A stretch of DNA of 64,000 nucleotides from Rufibacter psychrotolerans (lineage in GTDB: Bacteria; Bacteroidota; Bacteroidia; Cytophagales; Hymenobacteraceae). Below the pieces are notes generated by a model, which worked only from the letters and a program-made list of their open reading frames with translations, searched no databases and had not been told where the DNA came from. The stretch covers positions 62,001 to 126,000 of the forward strand of contig NZ_JAFFJV010000009.1 of the NCBI RefSeq assembly GCF_016924645.1, read 5' to 3'. The position numbers and the translations under genes were made by a program. The first letter of the stretch is position 1; every line of letters begins with the position of its first letter. Shown piece by piece: positions 7,348-16,478 of this stretch.

Positions 7348-7788
7348 ATGGCAGTCAATACTGTACGTCCGCAAGTGAATCGGCCTAAGGCAAACACCGT
7401 ACGGGTGGTGCCCCAGGCAGAGCAGCCGCGTCCGGCCAAACCGCCGCGTCAGAAAGGCACCAGTCTGTTTGAGCTGCTGGACCGCTATACCAAGGTAGAC
7501 TGGTTCTTCGCCGAGGGTCTTCCGGTGCGCTACCTGCCCAAGGTGTTGTTCCTGATGGTGGTGGTGCTCTTCTACATTGGCAACACGCACTACGCCGAGC
7601 GCACCCTGCGGCAGATTGACAAAACCAAGGCCGAGACCGAAGACCTGCGGGCCGACTACACCACCCTGAAATCTGATTACATGGAAGCCAGTAAACAGTC
7701 TGAGGTAGCCCGCAACGTGGCTCCCTACGGCATTGTTGAAAGCTCCACGCCACCCATTCAAGTAGTTCTCAAGAAAGATGAATATTAA
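7348..7788 (+). CDS. ftsL: FtsL-like cell-division protein
   Basis: The 146-residue protein has a basic, Pro-rich cytoplasmic N-terminus (about 1-70) and one transmembrane segment (LPKVLFLMVVVLFYIGN). A short periplasmic coiled-coil follows (ERTLRQIDKTKAETEDLRADY and the DYMEASKQSEVA region). This bitopic layout and the position between rsmH and ftsI identify it as FtsL, which links FtsQB to FtsWI. FtsL sequences diverge strongly, so the call rests on topology and synteny. The cytoplasmic tail is longer than in E. coli FtsL. The 3' end overlaps ftsI by 11 nt. Confidence 0.8.
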   Translation: MAVNTVRPQVNRPKANTVRVVPQAEQPRPAKPPRQKGTSLFELLDRYTKVDWFFAEGLPVRYLPKVLFLMVVVLFYIGNTHYAERTLRQIDKTKAETEDLRADYTTLKSDYMEASKQSEVARNVAPYGIVESSTPPIQVVLKKDEY

Positions 7789-9931
7789 GAGGTCCATCGT
7801 CACGCGAGTGCGGGTGGCCTTTCTGGCTATCTGTCTTTTTGCGTTCGCCATTATCTACAAGGTAGGCTACATCCAACTCAAGGATGGGGACCGCTGGCGC
7901 GAGATCGCCAATGAGAAGCGGTTCCACTACCAGCCGGTGTTTGCCACCCGCGGCAACATCTACTCCAACGATGACCGCATCATGGCCACGTCATTGCCGT
8001 TCTACCGCGTGGCGTTTGACCCTACCATCTCCCCAGACAATGTGTTCGCCAAGGGCATTGACTCGCTGGCCATTCACCTTTCGCGCTTCTACGGCGACCG
8101 TTCTGCCGAGCACTACAAGCGCAAGATCAAGAACGCCCGCAGTGCCGGGCGCAAGTACGTGCGCCTGAACAGCCGCCTCATCAACTACCAGGACAAGAAA
8201 ATGATGGCCAAGTGGCCCATCTTCCGGGCCGGGAAGAACCGAGGTGGCGTAATCTTTGAAAAGCTGGACCGCCGGTTCCTGCCGTTCGGGTCGCTGGCGC
8301 GCCGTACCATTGGGTTTATCAACGAAGACAAGAAAGGCGCAGGCCTGGAGTACAGCTTTAACCGGCACCTGGCCGGCAAAGACGGCGAAGCCCTGTATGA
8401 GCGCATGGCGGGCGGCAACAAGCCCATCAACGACGGTACCGAGGTGAAGCCCATGCCGGGGTTTGACATCCAGACCACCATTGACATTAACCTGCAGGAC
8501 GTGGCCGAGAGCGCCCTGAGAAGAGTGCTGACCCTCAATGATGCCCACCACGGCTGCGTGATCCTGATGGAGGTAAGCACCGGACACATCAAGGCCATTG
8601 CCAACCTGGGCAAAGCCGGCGAGGGCGTGTACGTGGAGGATTACAACTACGCCGTGGGGAACCAGGGCCGCACCGAGCCGGGCTCCACCTTTAAGCTGGC
8701 CTCCATGATGGCCCTGCTGGAGGAAACCGACATGAAGCTCACCGACACCGTAGATACCGGCGTGGGCTCTGAGCGCATTGGCGGAGCCGTGAAAACCGAT
8801 ACACACGGGTATGGCAAGATCACCCTGCTGCAGGTGTTTGAGAAGTCTTCCAACGTGGGCGTGGCCAAGCTCATTCAGCAGACCTTTGAGAAGAACCCGC
8901 AGAAGTACGTAGACTACCTGCACAAATTCGGGCTGCACAAGCCGCTGGGTTTCCAGATGAACGGGGAGGCCGTGCCGTACATCAAAACCCCCAAAGACCG
9001 CAGCTGGAGCCGTCCGTCGCTCTCCACCATGTCCATCGGGTATGAGCTGAAAATCTCCCCGTTGCAGACGCTGGCCTTTTACAACGCCGTGGCCAACAAT
9101 GGCGTGAAAGTGCAGCCCATGATTGTGAAAAGCATCAAGCGCGCCGACCACGTGCTGGAGCAGTTTGAGACCAAGGTGCTGGACCCCAAGATCTGCTCAG
9201 ACGAGACCCTGGCCCAGCTGAAGCAGATGATGGAAGGCGTGGTGGAAAACGGCACCGGTAAGAACGTGCGCAGCAAAGACTACAAGGTGGCCGGCAAGAC
9301 CGGTACCGCCCGTAAGGTAATCAACGGCCAATACACCCGTAAGTACTCCACCTCGTTTGTGGGCTATTTTCCGGCAGACCGGCCCAAATACAGCTGCATC
9401 GTGATCATTGACAACCCGCAGAAGGGTGCCCAGTACGGCGGTGACGTGGCCGCACCGGTGTTTCGCGAGCTGGCCGACAAAGCCTACGCCCAGGATTTGG
9501 CCATCCATGCGCCCATGGTGCGGCGGCCTGCCGGGGTTAAACCCAAACTGCCGGTGTTGCACGCCGGAAACCAGGAAGAACTCACCATCCTTTGCAACAA
9601 GCTGGGCATCAGTGCCCACCCGCTCAGCCCCGAGGAGGACTGGGTGCGGGTAGATACCCAGACGCATTCGGTGGCGCTAAAACCGGTGCCGGTGAAAATG
9701 GGTCGGGTGCCCGACGTCACCGACATGACCCTGAAAGACGCCCTCTACCTGCTGGGCAACCACGGCCTCAAAGTACGGGCCATTGGGCTGGGGCGGGTAG
9801 AGAGCCAAAGCCTGCCGCCGGGAGAGCCGGTGGCCAAAGGATCCATCATTACCATTACACTAAGTAGACATGGCGCAACTAAAACACCTGGTTCAGGTAC
9901 TCCAGTCAACGCAATTGCTCGGGCCCAGTAA
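7778..9931 (+). CDS. ftsI: Septal peptidoglycan transpeptidase (class B PBP, FtsI/PBP3) with PASTA domain
   Basis: This 717-residue class B penicillin-binding protein has one N-terminal membrane anchor (about residues 8-32) and a dimerisation/pedestal domain starting with RGNIYSNDDRIMATS. The transpeptidase domain carries EPGSTFK (nucleophile Ser303, Lys306), SSN in FEKSSNVGVAK, and KTGTARK. A single PASTA-like domain near the C-terminus (GRVPDVTDMTLKDAL) follows. It cross-links septal peptidoglycan as partner of FtsW. The last 62 nt, coding for the tail after the PASTA domain, overlap the start of murE, a long overlap for this cluster. Confidence 0.95.
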   Translation: MNIKRSIVTRVRVAFLAICLFAFAIIYKVGYIQLKDGDRWREIANEKRFHYQPVFATRGNIYSNDDRIMATSLPFYRVAFDPTISPDNVFAKGIDSLAIHLSRFYGDRSAEHYKRKIKNARSAGRKYVRLNSRLINYQDKKMMAKWPIFRAGKNRGGVIFEKLDRRFLPFGSLARRTIGFINEDKKGAGLEYSFNRHLAGKDGEALYERMAGGNKPINDGTEVKPMPGFDIQTTIDINLQDVAESALRRVLTLNDAHHGCVILMEVSTGHIKAIANLGKAGEGVYVEDYNYAVGNQGRTEPGSTFKLASMMALLEETDMKLTDTVDTGVGSERIGGAVKTDTHGYGKITLLQVFEKSSNVGVAKLIQQTFEKNPQKYVDYLHKFGLHKPLGFQMNGEAVPYIKTPKDRSWSRPSLSTMSIGYELKISPLQTLAFYNAVANNGVKVQPMIVKSIKRADHVLEQFETKVLDPKICSDETLAQLKQMMEGVVENGTGKNVRSKDYKVAGKTGTARKVINGQYTRKYSTSFVGYFPADRPKYSCIVIIDNPQKGAQYGGDVAAPVFRELADKAYAQDLAIHAPMVRRPAGVKPKLPVLHAGNQEELTILCNKLGISAHPLSPEEDWVRVDTQTHSVALKPVPVKMGRVPDVTDMTLKDALYLLGNHGLKVRAIGLGRVESQSLPPGEPVAKGSIITITLSRHGATKTPGSGTPVNAIARAQ

Positions 9932-11333
9932 CCCCGAGCTTTCTGCGTTAACAATGGATTCTCGTCAGGCAGGGCCGGGCGTGGCTTTCTTTGCGATCAG
10001 GGGCACCCTGCGCGACGGGCACGATTTTATTGATGCCGCGGTGGCGCAGGGCGTTTCGGTGGTGTTTTGCGAAAAACTGCCCCAAAACGCCCCGGAGCAG
10101 GTGACCTTTGTGCAGGTGCCCAACGCCGCGGAGGCCATGGGCTACGTGGCCGCTGAGTTCTACGGCAATCCGTCTAAGAAACTGAAACTGGTGGGCGTGA
10201 CCGGCACCAACGGCAAAACCACCTGCGTGACCCTGCTGCACAAGCTGTACCGTGACCTGGGCTACAATGCCGGGTTACTCTCTACCGTGCAGAACCAGAT
10301 CAACGAGACCGTGATCCCGGCCTCGCACACCACCCCCGATGCCATTACGCTGCAGAGCCTGCTGGCGCAGATGGTGAAGGCCGGCTGTACCCACGCGTTT
10401 ATGGAGGTGAGCTCCCACGCTCTGGTGCAGCACCGCGTCACGGGTGTGCAGTTCACCGGCGCCGTGTTCACCAACATTACCCACGACCACCTAGACTACC
10501 ACGGCACCTTTGAAGAGTACATCCGGGCCAAGAAGCTGTTTTTTGACCATTTAGGCAAAAAAGCCTTCGCCCTGGTGAACGCCGATGACAAACGCGCCAT
10601 GGTGATGCTGCAGAACACCAAAGCCACCAAATACACCTACGCCCTGCGCAAGGAAGCCGATTTCAAAGCCCGCTTGCTGGACAACTCCATTCAGGGTTTG
10701 CAGCTGGAGCTGGAAGGGCAGGAGGTTTGGTTCAGGCTGATTGGGACGTTCAACGCTTATAACCTCTTGGCCGTGTACGGCGCAGCTACCCTGTTGGGTG
10801 AGGACAAGCAGGAGGTGCTGGCCAGTCTTTCCAGCCTTACTTCGGCCGCCGGACGGTTCGACTATGTGGTGTCGCCCGGCAAGATCACCGGCATTGTGGA
10901 CTACGCCCACACGCCAGACGCGCTGGAGAACGTGTTGCAGACCATCAGCCAGATCCGGAAGCCGGAGCAGAAGGTGATCACTGTGGTGGGCTGCGGCGGC
11001 AACCGCGATGCGGCCAAGCGCCCCGTAATGGCCGACATTGCCGCTCGTATGAGCGACCGCGTGATCCTGACCTCAGACAACCCGCGCGACGAAGATCCGC
11101 AGGAAATCCTGAACCAGATGCAGACCGGCGTGAAACAGACCGACCTGAAAAAGGCCTTGTCGGTGGTGGACCGGCGGGAGGCCATTAAAACCGCCGTGCT
11201 GCTGGCCGAGGCCGATGACATTATTCTGGTGGCGGGCAAAGGCCATGAAACCTACCAGGAAGTGAAGGGCGTGAGGTTGCCGTTTGACGACAAGCAGGTG
11301 CTGCAGGAATCGTTTGCCTTGCTGCAGAAGTAG
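9870..11333 (+). CDS. murE: UDP-MurNAc-L-Ala-D-Glu:meso-diaminopimelate ligase MurE
   Basis: This 487-residue Mur ligase adds the third amino acid of the stem peptide in the cytoplasm using ATP. The P-loop GVTGTNGKTTCVTLLH, the carbamylated-Lys region and the DNPR motif in LTSDNPRDEDPQEI are visible; DNPR is the signature for meso-DAP rather than lysine. The start lies inside the 3' end of ftsI. It is supported by the conserved N-terminal domain (LTMDSRQAGPGVAFFAIRG), which needs the preceding residues. A 79-nt gap separates it from mraY. Confidence 0.95.
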   Translation: MAQLKHLVQVLQSTQLLGPSNPELSALTMDSRQAGPGVAFFAIRGTLRDGHDFIDAAVAQGVSVVFCEKLPQNAPEQVTFVQVPNAAEAMGYVAAEFYGNPSKKLKLVGVTGTNGKTTCVTLLHKLYRDLGYNAGLLSTVQNQINETVIPASHTTPDAITLQSLLAQMVKAGCTHAFMEVSSHALVQHRVTGVQFTGAVFTNITHDHLDYHGTFEEYIRAKKLFFDHLGKKAFALVNADDKRAMVMLQNTKATKYTYALRKEADFKARLLDNSIQGLQLELEGQEVWFRLIGTFNAYNLLAVYGAATLLGEDKQEVLASLSSLTSAAGRFDYVVSPGKITGIVDYAHTPDALENVLQTISQIRKPEQKVITVVGCGGNRDAAKRPVMADIAARMSDRVILTSDNPRDEDPQEILNQMQTGVKQTDLKKALSVVDRREAIKTAVLLAEADDIILVAGKGHETYQEVKGVRLPFDDKQVLQESFALLQK

Positions 11334-11412
11334 GAAAAGCGCCTTTGAAGAATAGAAGTTGAATGGAAGCGGGCCTGGTTACAGGTCCTTTTCCCTCGAT
11401 AAACAGAAACGA

Positions 11413-12630
11413 ATGCTTTATTACCTTTTTGATTTTTTAGACAGACAATTTGACCTGTACGGCGCGGGCGTGATGCGCTACATCTCGTTCCGGGCGGGAT
11501 TGGCGGCACTTTTGTCGCTGTTGATCGCCATGATCTTTGGCGGGCGCCTGATCCGGTTGCTGCAGCGCAAGCAAGTGGGCGAGTCTATCCGCGACCTGGG
11601 TCTGGAGGGGCAGCTGGAGAAGAAAGGCACGCCTACCATGGGCGGGCTCATCATCTTGCTGGCCATCTTGTTGCCTACCCTTTTGTTTGCCCGCCTCAAC
11701 AACGTGTACATTATCCTGATGCTTGTGTCAACGGTTTGGCTGGGGGCCATCGGCTTTCTGGACGACTACATCAAGGTGTTTCGCAAGAACAAGGAAGGCT
11801 TGGCCGGTAAGTTCAAGGTGATGGGCCAGGTGGGCCTGGGCCTGATTGTGGGCCTCACGCTGTTTTTCTCAGAGGACGTAGTAGTGCGCCAATACCTCAC
11901 GGCCAAGGGCCTGACCGCCATTGACGTGTCCAGCACTTTCACTGATGTGCGCAAAATGATTACCACGGTGCCTTTTACCAAGAACAACGAGCTGGACTAC
12001 CACCAGTTCTTCAGCTTCGCGAGCCCGCTGCTGGGGTCGTACGCGCGGTTTCTGTACATCCCGTTGGTGATCATCATCATCACGGCGGTATCCAACGGCG
12101 CCAACATCACCGACGGCATTGACGGACTGGCGGCAGGAACTTCGGCCATCATCGGGACTACGTTGGCGGTGTTCGCCTGGGTGTCGGGTAACTCCATCTT
12201 CGCCGATTACTTTGATATCATGTACATCCCCAACACCGGCGAGCTGGTGATATTCTGTACCGCCTTTGTGGGGGCCTGCGTGGGCTTTTTGTGGTACAAC
12301 TCCTACCCGGCGCAGGTGTTCATGGGCGATACGGGCAGCTTGTCTATTGGCGGAATCATAGCCGTTTTAGCCCTGATTTTAAGAAAAGAGCTCTTAATCC
12401 CCATCCTGTGCGGCATTTTCCTGGTGGAGAACCTCTCGGTGATGCTGCAGGTGAGCTACTTCAAATACACCAAGAAGAAATACGGGGAGGGCCGACGCAT
12501 CTTCAAGATGTCACCACTGCACCACCACTATCAGAAACTGGGCTACCATGAATCCAAGATCGTGTCAAGGTTCTGGACGGTGGGCATCATGCTGGCTATT
12601 CTGACGCTGGTAACCTTGAAGTTGAGATAA
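11413..12630 (+). CDS. mraY: Phospho-MurNAc-pentapeptide translocase MraY
   Basis: This 405-residue polytopic membrane enzyme transfers phospho-MurNAc-pentapeptide to undecaprenyl phosphate, giving lipid I. Signatures are [26 protein letters not shown], the [15 protein letters not shown] loop and [10 protein letters not shown], plus the C-terminal [11 protein letters not shown]. The ATG at 11413 is chosen over one 54 nt upstream because [17 protein letters not shown] is the usual Bacteroidota N-terminus. The next gene is 236 nt away, the only large gap in the cluster. Confidence 0.95.
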   Translation: MLYYLFDFLDRQFDLYGAGVMRYISFRAGLAALLSLLIAMIFGGRLIRLLQRKQVGESIRDLGLEGQLEKKGTPTMGGLIILLAILLPTLLFARLNNVYIILMLVSTVWLGAIGFLDDYIKVFRKNKEGLAGKFKVMGQVGLGLIVGLTLFFSEDVVVRQYLTAKGLTAIDVSSTFTDVRKMITTVPFTKNNELDYHQFFSFASPLLGSYARFLYIPLVIIIITAVSNGANITDGIDGLAAGTSAIIGTTLAVFAWVSGNSIFADYFDIMYIPNTGELVIFCTAFVGACVGFLWYNSYPAQVFMGDTGSLSIGGIIAVLALILRKELLIPILCGIFLVENLSVMLQVSYFKYTKKKYGEGRRIFKMSPLHHHYQKLGYHESKIVSRFWTVGIMLAILTLVTLKLR

Positions 12631-12632
12631 CC

Positions 12633-12668
12633 GGTTTGGGCCTGATTTATAGAAATCAGGCCCAAAAC
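12633..12668. repeat. 36-bp intergenic palindrome, copy P3
   Basis: This is one of the most symmetric copies. TTTGGGCCTGATTT pairs perfectly with AAATCAGGCCCAAA around a 4-nt loop. It starts 2 nt after the mraY stop codon and could slow or end transcription before murD. Confidence 0.85.
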
Positions 12669-12678
12669 AGACCCGCCG

Positions 12679-12770
12679 CTGTCATCCTGAAAGGATCTTG
12701 TGGGCAAACTGGAAGGACAGTTGTGATTGCGCCACTACCGTTCGCGACCAAGATCCTTTCAGGATGACAG
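12679..12770. repeat. 22-bp perfect inverted repeat (REP-like) between mraY and murD
   Basis: The arms at 12679-12700 and 12749-12770 are exact reverse complements, with a 48-bp centre. The arm core is TCATCCTGAAAGGATC. It lies in the only sizeable gap of the dcw cluster and would fold as a stable hairpin in the transcript. Similar TCATCCTGAAAGGATC words are, to my recollection, dispersed in related Bacteroidota; copy number needs a genome search. Confidence 0.85.
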
Positions 12771-12866
12771 AAAGAAAAGCTCAGAGTAGGAGAGGGTAGG
12801 AGGAAATGATTTAGGATTCTGTTTTAGAAAAGACGCTTACTACAAGATTGAATTAAAAAATAAGCA

Positions 12867-14216
12867 ATGCAGAAAATAGCCATACTAGGAGCAGGGGAGA
12901 GCGGCGTGGGAGCAGCCTTGTTGGCGCAGGCCAAGGGCTATGACGTGTTCGTCTCAGACCGCGGTTCCATTGCCGAGAAGTACCGGCAGCAACTGACTCA
13001 GGCGCAGATCTCTTTTGAGGAAGGCACGCATACGCTGGAGCAGATCTATGCCGCCCAGGAAATCATCAAGAGTCCGGGCATTCCGGATAAGGCACCGGTC
13101 ATCCAGGGTGCGGTGGAAAGAAACATCCCCGTGATCTCGGAGATTGAGTTTGCGGGGCGGTACGCCTCGGGCAAGTTCATCTGCATCACGGGCACCAACG
13201 GCAAAACCACCACTACGCTCTTGACTTACCACCTGTTGAAAAGTGCGGGCCTGAACGTGGCGCTGGCCGGAAACGTGGGCGAAAGCCTGGCTGGCAAGGT
13301 GCTGGAAGGCGGCTATGACTACTACGTGGTGGAGCTGAGCAGCTTCCAGTTGGACAACATGTACCAGTTCAGGGCGCACGTGGGCATTCTGCTGAACATC
13401 ACCCCCGACCACCTGGACCGCTACGAGTATCAGATGGAAAAATATGCCGCCTCCAAGTTCCGGATTGCGCAGAACATGACCGCTGGCGATTTCTTCCTGT
13501 TCAACCAGGACGATGCCGAAATCCAGAAGTACCGGGCTTTGCACGAAGTACCAGGAACGCCGCTAGCGTTCGGGTTGAAAGAGGCAGAAGGCTTGGCTCT
13601 GAAATTTGAAGGGCAAGCGATTCTGGCCTCTTTTTCAGGAAACACCACTAAAATAGATACCTCGGCTTCGCCGCTCATCGGGCAGCACAACCAATACAAC
13701 ACCATGGCTGCGGTTGGAGCTGCGTTGCTGGCAGGCATTGCGCCGAGCCAGATAGAAGAAGCCCTGGGCACGTTCCGGAACGCAGACCACCGCCTGCAAC
13801 CAGTTGGGGAAATAGAGGGCGTTCGGTTCATCAATGACTCCAAGGCGACCAACGTGGAAGCGGTTTGGTATGCGCTGGACGGCATCAACGAACCCATTGT
13901 GTGGGTAGTGGGCGGTACCGATAAGGGCAATGACTATACTCCGTTGCTCCCCCTGGTGCGCCAGAAGGTGAAAGCCATTGTGTGCCTGGGCGTGGACAAC
14001 AGCAAGATTTTGGCCGCTTTTTCAGATTTCGGCCCCAAAATGGTGGAGACCCAGGATGTGAACGAGGCGGTGCAACTGGCCAAAGATTTTGCCGAAGCCG
14101 GTGATGTGGTGCTGTTGTCGCCGGCCTGTGCCAGCTTTGACTTATTCAACAATTATGAACACCGGGGTAGGGCATTTGCCCAGGCAGTAGCCGCCCTTAA
14201 ACCTACCGTAGCATGA
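12867..14216 (+). CDS. murD: UDP-MurNAc-L-alanine:D-glutamate ligase MurD
   Basis: The 449-residue Mur ligase opens with a Rossmann-like KIAILGAGESGVGAALLA, followed by the P-loop FICITGTNGKTTTTLLTYH, central motif residues in NITPDHLDRY, and FINDSKATNVEAV. The C-terminal VLLSPACASFDLFNNYEHRG is typical of MurD. It adds D-Glu to UDP-MurNAc-L-Ala in the cytoplasm. Its stop overlaps the ftsW start by 4 nt (ATGA), which indicates translational coupling. Confidence 0.96.
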   Translation: MQKIAILGAGESGVGAALLAQAKGYDVFVSDRGSIAEKYRQQLTQAQISFEEGTHTLEQIYAAQEIIKSPGIPDKAPVIQGAVERNIPVISEIEFAGRYASGKFICITGTNGKTTTTLLTYHLLKSAGLNVALAGNVGESLAGKVLEGGYDYYVVELSSFQLDNMYQFRAHVGILLNITPDHLDRYEYQMEKYAASKFRIAQNMTAGDFFLFNQDDAEIQKYRALHEVPGTPLAFGLKEAEGLALKFEGQAILASFSGNTTKIDTSASPLIGQHNQYNTMAAVGAALLAGIAPSQIEEALGTFRNADHRLQPVGEIEGVRFINDSKATNVEAVWYALDGINEPIVWVVGGTDKGNDYTPLLPLVRQKVKAIVCLGVDNSKILAAFSDFGPKMVETQDVNEAVQLAKDFAEAGDVVLLSPACASFDLFNNYEHRGRAFAQAVAALKPTVA

Positions 14217-15379
14217 CACCTATCAAGAACTGGCTTCGCGACAATCTCAAAGGCGACCCGATTTTGTGGGGAATCGTCCTGTCTTTCGGGCTCATCAGTA
14301 TTGCGGTGGTGTATTCGGCCACGGGTACGCTGGCGTATAAAAAGATGGGCGGTAACACCGAGTACTACCTGTTCAAACACTCCAGCCTGATTTTTATTGG
14401 TCTGGCTTTTGTGTGGCTGGCGCACAAAATCAATTACCGCTATTATGCCAAGCTTAGCTTACTGGCCCTGATTTTCTCGGTGCCGCTGTTGATTTATACC
14501 TACCTGAAAGGGTCTAACATCAACGAGGCTTCGCGTTGGCTCACCATTCCCATCATCAACCAGACCTTCCAGCCTTCGGATTTGGCGAAACTGGCCCTGA
14601 TTTCTTATTTGGCCAGTATTCTGAGCAAGCGCCAGATGAACATTGAGTCCAAGCAGACCTTGATTCCGCTGTTCCTGTGGAGCGGGCTCATTTGCGGGCT
14701 CATTGCCATGAGTAACATCTCTACCGGTTTGCTCCTGTTTCTGACCTGTATCTTGCTCATGTTCATCGGGCGGGTGCCCATGAGACCCATCATGACCATG
14801 ATTGCGGTGGGCGCCATCTTCGGAACCATTGCCTTGACCTTGGGACAGCGGATGGAAACAGCCATTAGCCGGATTGAGAACTTCATGGACAAAGACCAGA
14901 CGGTGTTCCAGTTGGAGCAGTCGTACATCGCCATCGCCACCGGCGGGGTGTTGGGCAAGGGTCCGGGTAACTCAGACCAGCGCAACGTGTTGCCGCACCC
15001 GTACTCAGACTTTATCTACGCCATCATTATTGAGGAATACGGTATGGTGGGCGGCGCCGTGATTCTGTTCCTGTACCTGGCCTTCCTGTACCGGGGCATG
15101 ATGGCGGTGACCAACAGTTTGGGGGCCTTTGGGGGCTTGCTCTCGGCGGGGCTTAGTTTCAGTCTGGTCATTCAGGCCATGGTAAACATGGGCGTGGCCG
15201 TGGGGTTGGGTCCCATTACCGGTCTGCCGTTGCCCCTGCTGAGTATGGGAGGTACCTCGCTGATTTTCACCGGTATCTCCATCGGAATTATTTTGAGCGT
15301 GAGCCGCAGTGAGCACGAGGCCAAACAAGCCTCGGCGCCGGCGGTGAACAAACCCGTAAATGTACCTGCGCATGCCTAA
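14213..15379 (+). CDS. ftsW: Septal peptidoglycan glycosyltransferase FtsW (SEDS family)
   Basis: This is a 388-residue membrane protein with about ten hydrophobic segments. SEDS-family marks are the YSATGTLAYK opening loop, QPSDLAKLALISYLA, GVLGKGPGNSDQRNVLPHPYSDFIYAIIIEEYG, and the GLPLPLLSMGGTSL segment. It polymerises lipid II glycan strands at the septum with FtsI. It shares ATGA with murD and overlaps the beginning of murG. The 3' end is hydrophilic and variable. Confidence 0.94.
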   Translation: MTPIKNWLRDNLKGDPILWGIVLSFGLISIAVVYSATGTLAYKKMGGNTEYYLFKHSSLIFIGLAFVWLAHKINYRYYAKLSLLALIFSVPLLIYTYLKGSNINEASRWLTIPIINQTFQPSDLAKLALISYLASILSKRQMNIESKQTLIPLFLWSGLICGLIAMSNISTGLLLFLTCILLMFIGRVPMRPIMTMIAVGAIFGTIALTLGQRMETAISRIENFMDKDQTVFQLEQSYIAIATGGVLGKGPGNSDQRNVLPHPYSDFIYAIIIEEYGMVGGAVILFLYLAFLYRGMMAVTNSLGAFGGLLSAGLSFSLVIQAMVNMGVAVGLGPITGLPLPLLSMGGTSLIFTGISIGIILSVSRSEHEAKQASAPAVNKPVNVPAHA

Positions 15380-16478
15380 CAAGGAGTACAGATTCATCAT
15401 CAGCGGAGGCGGCACCGGCGGGCACATTTACCCGGCCATTGCCATTGCCAACGAGATCAAGCGCCTGCACCCCATGGCCGAGATCTTGTTTGTGGGGGCG
15501 CAGGGCCGCATGGAGATGACGCGCGTGCCCGAGGCCGGCTATAAAATTGTGGGCCTCTGGATCAGCGGTTTGCAGCGCCGGCTCACCATGGACAACCTGT
15601 CGTTCCCGCTGAAGGTGATTTCCAGCATCAGAAAATCGTACAAGATCATCAAAGACTTTAAGCCCGATGCCGTGGTGGGCGTGGGCGGTTACGCCAGCGG
15701 TCCTTTGCTGTACGCGGCCACCAAACTGCAGATTCCGTCCCTCATACAGGAGCAGAATTCGCACGCGGGCATTACCAACAAGCTGCTGGCCGACAAAGTG
15801 GACAAAGTCTGCGTGGCCTATGACAGCATGTACAAGTATTTCCCCAGCTCTAAGATTGTGCTCACCGGAAACCCCGTGCGGCGCGATATCACCCAGCTGG
15901 AGGGAAAGCGCGAAGAGGCCATGGCCCACTTCGGCCTAAACCCTAATCGGCTGACCTTTCTGGTAATTGGCGGAAGCCTGGGGGCCCGTACCTTGAACCA
16001 AAGCACCGAACTGGCCTTGCAGAAGATTCAGCAGGCGGGCTACAACCTCATCTGGCAAACGGGCAAAGTCTACTACCCAACCGCCGAAGCGGCAGTGAAA
16101 GGTTTTGCGGCCGACCAGATCAAAGCTTCTGATTTCATCAAACGGATGGACCTGGCCTACGCCGCCGCCGATGTGGTGATTTCCCGCGCCGGGGCGCTGT
16201 CTATCTCGGAGCTGTGCCTGGCTAAAAAGCCGTCAATTCTGGTGCCTTCGCCCAACGTGGCTGAAGACCACCAGACCAAAAACGCCATGGCACTGGTGCA
16301 AAAAGAAGCGGCCGTTTTAGTGAAAGACGCAGAAGCTGCCCAGCAACTTTGGGATGCCGCGTTTGCGTTGGCCAACGATCCGGCCAGGCAAGAAACACTG
16401 CGCGAGAACATCGGGCAGTTGGGAAGGCCGCAGGCCGCCGAGACCATTGTGCAGGAACTATTAAAACTGGTGAAATGA
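15372..16478 (+). CDS. murG: Undecaprenyl-PP-MurNAc-pentapeptide GlcNAc transferase MurG
   Basis: This 368-residue GT28 glycosyltransferase converts lipid I to lipid II at the inner face of the membrane. The N-terminal glycine-rich loop ISGGGTGGHIYPAIAIA and the C-domain motifs VIGGSLGARTLN and ISRAGALSISELCLAKKPSILVPSP are clear. An ATG at 15360 would add MYLR; the start at 15372 (MPNKEYRFII) fits family N-termini better. The gene overlaps ftsW by 8 nt and shares ATGA with murC. Confidence 0.95.
   Translation: MPNKEYRFIISGGGTGGHIYPAIAIANEIKRLHPMAEILFVGAQGRMEMTRVPEAGYKIVGLWISGLQRRLTMDNLSFPLKVISSIRKSYKIIKDFKPDAVVGVGGYASGPLLYAATKLQIPSLIQEQNSHAGITNKLLADKVDKVCVAYDSMYKYFPSSKIVLTGNPVRRDITQLEGKREEAMAHFGLNPNRLTFLVIGGSLGARTLNQSTELALQKIQQAGYNLIWQTGKVYYPTAEAAVKGFAADQIKASDFIKRMDLAYAAADVVISRAGALSISELCLAKKPSILVPSPNVAEDHQTKNAMALVQKEAAVLVKDAEAAQQLWDAAFALANDPARQETLRENIGQLGRPQAAETIVQELLKLVK

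Noticed and set aside
7991..9151. 386-residue antisense open frame within ftsI
   Set aside because: ftsI is unambiguous there; the antisense product shows no recognisable motif.
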